From the NCBI GenBank assembly GCA_017960565.1, contig JAGCYY010000006.1, positions 1 to 36,674 of the forward strand: a stretch of DNA of 36,674 nt. The letters are read 5' to 3'. The stretch is from a bacterium (GTDB taxonomy: Bacteria > Bacillota_I > Bacilli_A > Izemoplasmatales > UBA1188). The translations under genes were made by a program, and so were the position numbers. The notes beneath the pieces are model-generated. The model ran no database searches and was not told where the DNA came from. It was given only the letters and a program-made list of their open reading frames with translations. This document shows, in pieces, positions 35,266-36,674 of the stretch (positions are counted from its first letter, which is position 1; every line of letters begins with the position of its first letter).

Positions 35266-36279
35266 TTATTTTTCGATAGTATCGAAATAATCGTTGATTA
35301 TTTTTTTAGTTTCGGTAGACATTTCTGTGTCTTGAGCAAGCATTTCGATCATATCTTGTTGGTAGCCATCGAAAACGCTTTCACCATAATATGTCTCGCC
35401 ATCAATTATTTGACTGTTTTCATCATATCTTTGAAGAAGTGGATCTCCGTCACCCTCATCTTTTGGAATTGGAATGTTACCTTGAGCTGGTTCTTCAGGG
35501 ATCTCAGGTTCACCTGGATTTTTTAACATTTCCATATATTCATCAATAGAAATGAATGATGCAAAGATATCTAAGTTCTTCGATACTTTTATATCTTTTC
35601 TATAAGGATCTCTTACACCATCAGACCAAGATACGAATATATATCCATGAGTAGAGACTGCAATAACTGCTTCTGCATCCTCTCCAGCTTTGATAACTTG
35701 ATTTAGTTCGCCTTCAACTATACCGCCTTTTTTTGCAGTGTAACTAATAGTATAATAAACTTCTTCTTGTGGGATGATATCACTGATAGTTTCTTTACCA
35801 CTTTTTATTACACCAGTTGCGCTAAGTACTGACACAGTACTTGCGGATACACCAAGTACGACAGATGAGATCATAAATACGAGGAGTAAAACAGGTATCA
35901 CAAATTTGAGTAATTTAACATCAAATCTTCTTATATGCTCAACAGCATTTTCTCTTTGAACTTTAGCCATAAGTGAATCATCATCTTGATATTCATACAT
36001 TGTTATTACTCTTTGTTCAAGGCCAAGAGCATCTAGTTCTTTCGAGAATTTAACATCGTTCGGTTTTAGAAAATGATAGAAGATAAAGAATAGTGCAATT
36101 TCTAAAACGCCAAAGACAATGAATGCTATCCAAAACTCTTTAACATCAACAATCCAAAAGGTTAAAGATATTACAAATAGAACAGCAAAACTAATAAATA
36201 ATGAATAAAATAATGATTTTTTTACAGCATTCTTGATAAACGCATCATACAATTTCTTAAAATCGTTTTTGTAATTCAT
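35266..36279 (-). CDS. membrane protein with a divergent B-repeat domain, first in the Mox set
   Basis: The 337-residue protein has three hydrophobic segments (about 22-44, 47-70, 123-147), a cytoplasmic charged loop between the second and third, and an outside C-terminal half. Residues about 174-245 look like a divergent InlB B-repeat (ISYTAKKGGIVEG, GYIFVSWSDG, closing LDIFASFIS). A proline/glutamate linker and an acidic end (YYGESVFDGYQQDM) follow. I do not recognise the whole protein as a named family; it takes the place of an extra membrane component of the MoxR/VWA set. The ribosome-binding site is AGGGGGT, 7 bases before ATG. It shares the B-repeat theme with the lipoproteins downstream. 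Confidence 0.7.
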   Translation of the reverse strand: MNYKNDFKKLYDAFIKNAVKKSLFYSLFISFAVLFVISLTFWIVDVKEFWIAFIVFGVLEIALFFIFYHFLKPNDVKFSKELDALGLEQRVITMYEYQDDDSLMAKVQRENAVEHIRRFDVKLLKFVIPVLLLVFMISSVVLGVSASTVSVLSATGVIKSGKETISDIIPQEEVYYTISYTAKKGGIVEGELNQVIKAGEDAEAVIAVSTHGYIFVSWSDGVRDPYRKDIKVSKNLDIFASFISIDEYMEMLKNPGEPEIPEEPAQGNIPIPKDEGDGDPLLQRYDENSQIIDGETYYGESVFDGYQQDMIEMLAQDTEMSTETKKIINDYFDTIEK

Positions 36280-36313
36280 ATTACCCCCTTATTTTATTCT
36301 TAAACGTGAACAA

Positions 36314-36337
36314 CCTAGGGGGAGTTACCCCCCTAGG
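36314..36337 (-). terminator. GC-rich hairpin between the LRR gene and the Mox operon
   Basis: CCTAGGGGG (36314-36322) pairs perfectly with CCCCCTAGG (36329-36337), the most GC-rich stem in this AT-rich window. On the minus strand it follows the stop of the LRR gene by about 30 bases. The downstream sequence (TTGTTCACG) has only a poor U-run. It may be a partial terminator or a 3'-end stabiliser that lets some transcripts continue into the Mox genes. Confidence 0.55.
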
Positions 36338-36367
36338 ATAAAGTTCGAAGTATTATTCTAAGTATTA

Positions 36368-36674
36368 CTATTCAACTGTATAACCGTATACGAATGTAGC
36401 TTCTGATGCAGCTTTGTATGATAATAAGCCGTTTTCAGTAGTGTCATATTCCCATAGGCCAGTGATTGTATATTCAGTTTGAACTGAATTTACAGTTTGG
36501 TTAGCTGTCCAACCTGCGAATGCGCTATCACCAACGAATGATACACTTTCAGGGATAACGATTGATCTAATAGATGTACAACCTGCGAATGCATATCCAT
36601 TGATTGCATAGAGAGAATTTGGAAGAGTGATAGTTGTTAAACTAGTACATCCTTCAAATACTCCGCCTGTATTA
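36368..36674 (-). CDS. C-terminal part of an LRR_5 protein (partial)
   Basis: The open frame runs from the right edge to a TAG at 36368-36370 and covers about 101 residues. Three LRR_5 units are visible (GVFEGC, GYAFAGC, DSAFAGW, with LTTITLPNSL and IRSIVIPESV between them). They are followed by a non-repeat C-terminus ending VYGYTVE with no membrane anchor or LPXTG. The N-terminus lies outside the window. Its codon choice differs from its neighbours: mostly ATC and TTC rather than ATT and TTT, which suggests high expression. It is on the same strand directly upstream of the Mox genes and may be a client of that system. Confidence 0.8.
   Translation of the reverse strand, partial: NTGGVFEGCTSLTTITLPNSLYAINGYAFAGCTSIRSIVIPESVSFVGDSAFAGWTANQTVNSVQTEYTITGLWEYDTTENGLLSYKAASEATFVYGYTVE

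Overview
The window is an AT-rich, gene-dense piece of a low-GC Gram-positive-type (Bacillota) chromosome. Supporting signs are strong AGGAGG-type ribosome-binding sites, lipoprotein signal peptides, cytoplasmic-membrane C-terminal anchors and rho-independent terminators. TGA is used as a true stop, for example in the ATGA overlaps at 33320-33323 and 28470-28473, so the code is the standard bacterial one and not the Mycoplasma code. Bacteria related to Erysipelotrichales, RF39 or Acholeplasma are plausible hosts. That placement is inference from style and content, not from a marker gene.

Left part (1-3.97 kb). The 3' tail of a plus-strand gene ends at 116 and is followed by a terminator. A minus-strand set follows: azlC, azlD (branched-chain amino acid exporter type), an isochorismatase-fold protein whose catalytic Asp and Cys are replaced by Asn and Ser, tcdA (cyclic t6A tRNA modification) and tRNA-Arg(CCT). 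Divergent from azlC is a CPA-type cation/proton antiporter with its own terminator. A roughly 440-base gene-poor gap (3934-4374) holds three hairpins and a possible gene remnant.

Right part (4.4-36.7 kb). Everything is on the minus strand, tightly spaced or overlapping, and reads from the right edge leftwards. The order is: a leucine-rich-repeat (LRR_5/BspA-type) protein entering from the right; a membrane protein with an InlB-like B-repeat; a MoxR AAA+ ATPase; a DUF58 protein; two membrane-anchored VWA proteins; an LRR_5 lipoprotein; a 1636-residue B-repeat lipoprotein; a 2444-residue subtilisin-family protease fused to Ig-like and LRR_5 repeats; a B-repeat/GLUG lipoprotein; an oversized OppA; OppB, OppC, OppD and OppF; and a small basic single-span membrane protein. 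A terminator closes the run at about 4334-4368. The only sizeable internal gap (13279-13414) holds an extended -10 promoter overlapped by a perfect 9-5-9 palindrome, so the lipoprotein-opp section can probably be transcribed separately.

How it may work together (inference). The MoxR-DUF58-VWA part resembles Bat/Mox-type chaperone systems that act on membrane or secreted proteins. Here it is linked to very large surface proteins that bind (LRR_5, B-repeat) and cut (S8 protease) outside targets, and to an oligopeptide importer that would take up the products. The locus therefore reads as a possible capture-digest-import system with its own assembly chaperones. That reading rests on gene order and domains only.
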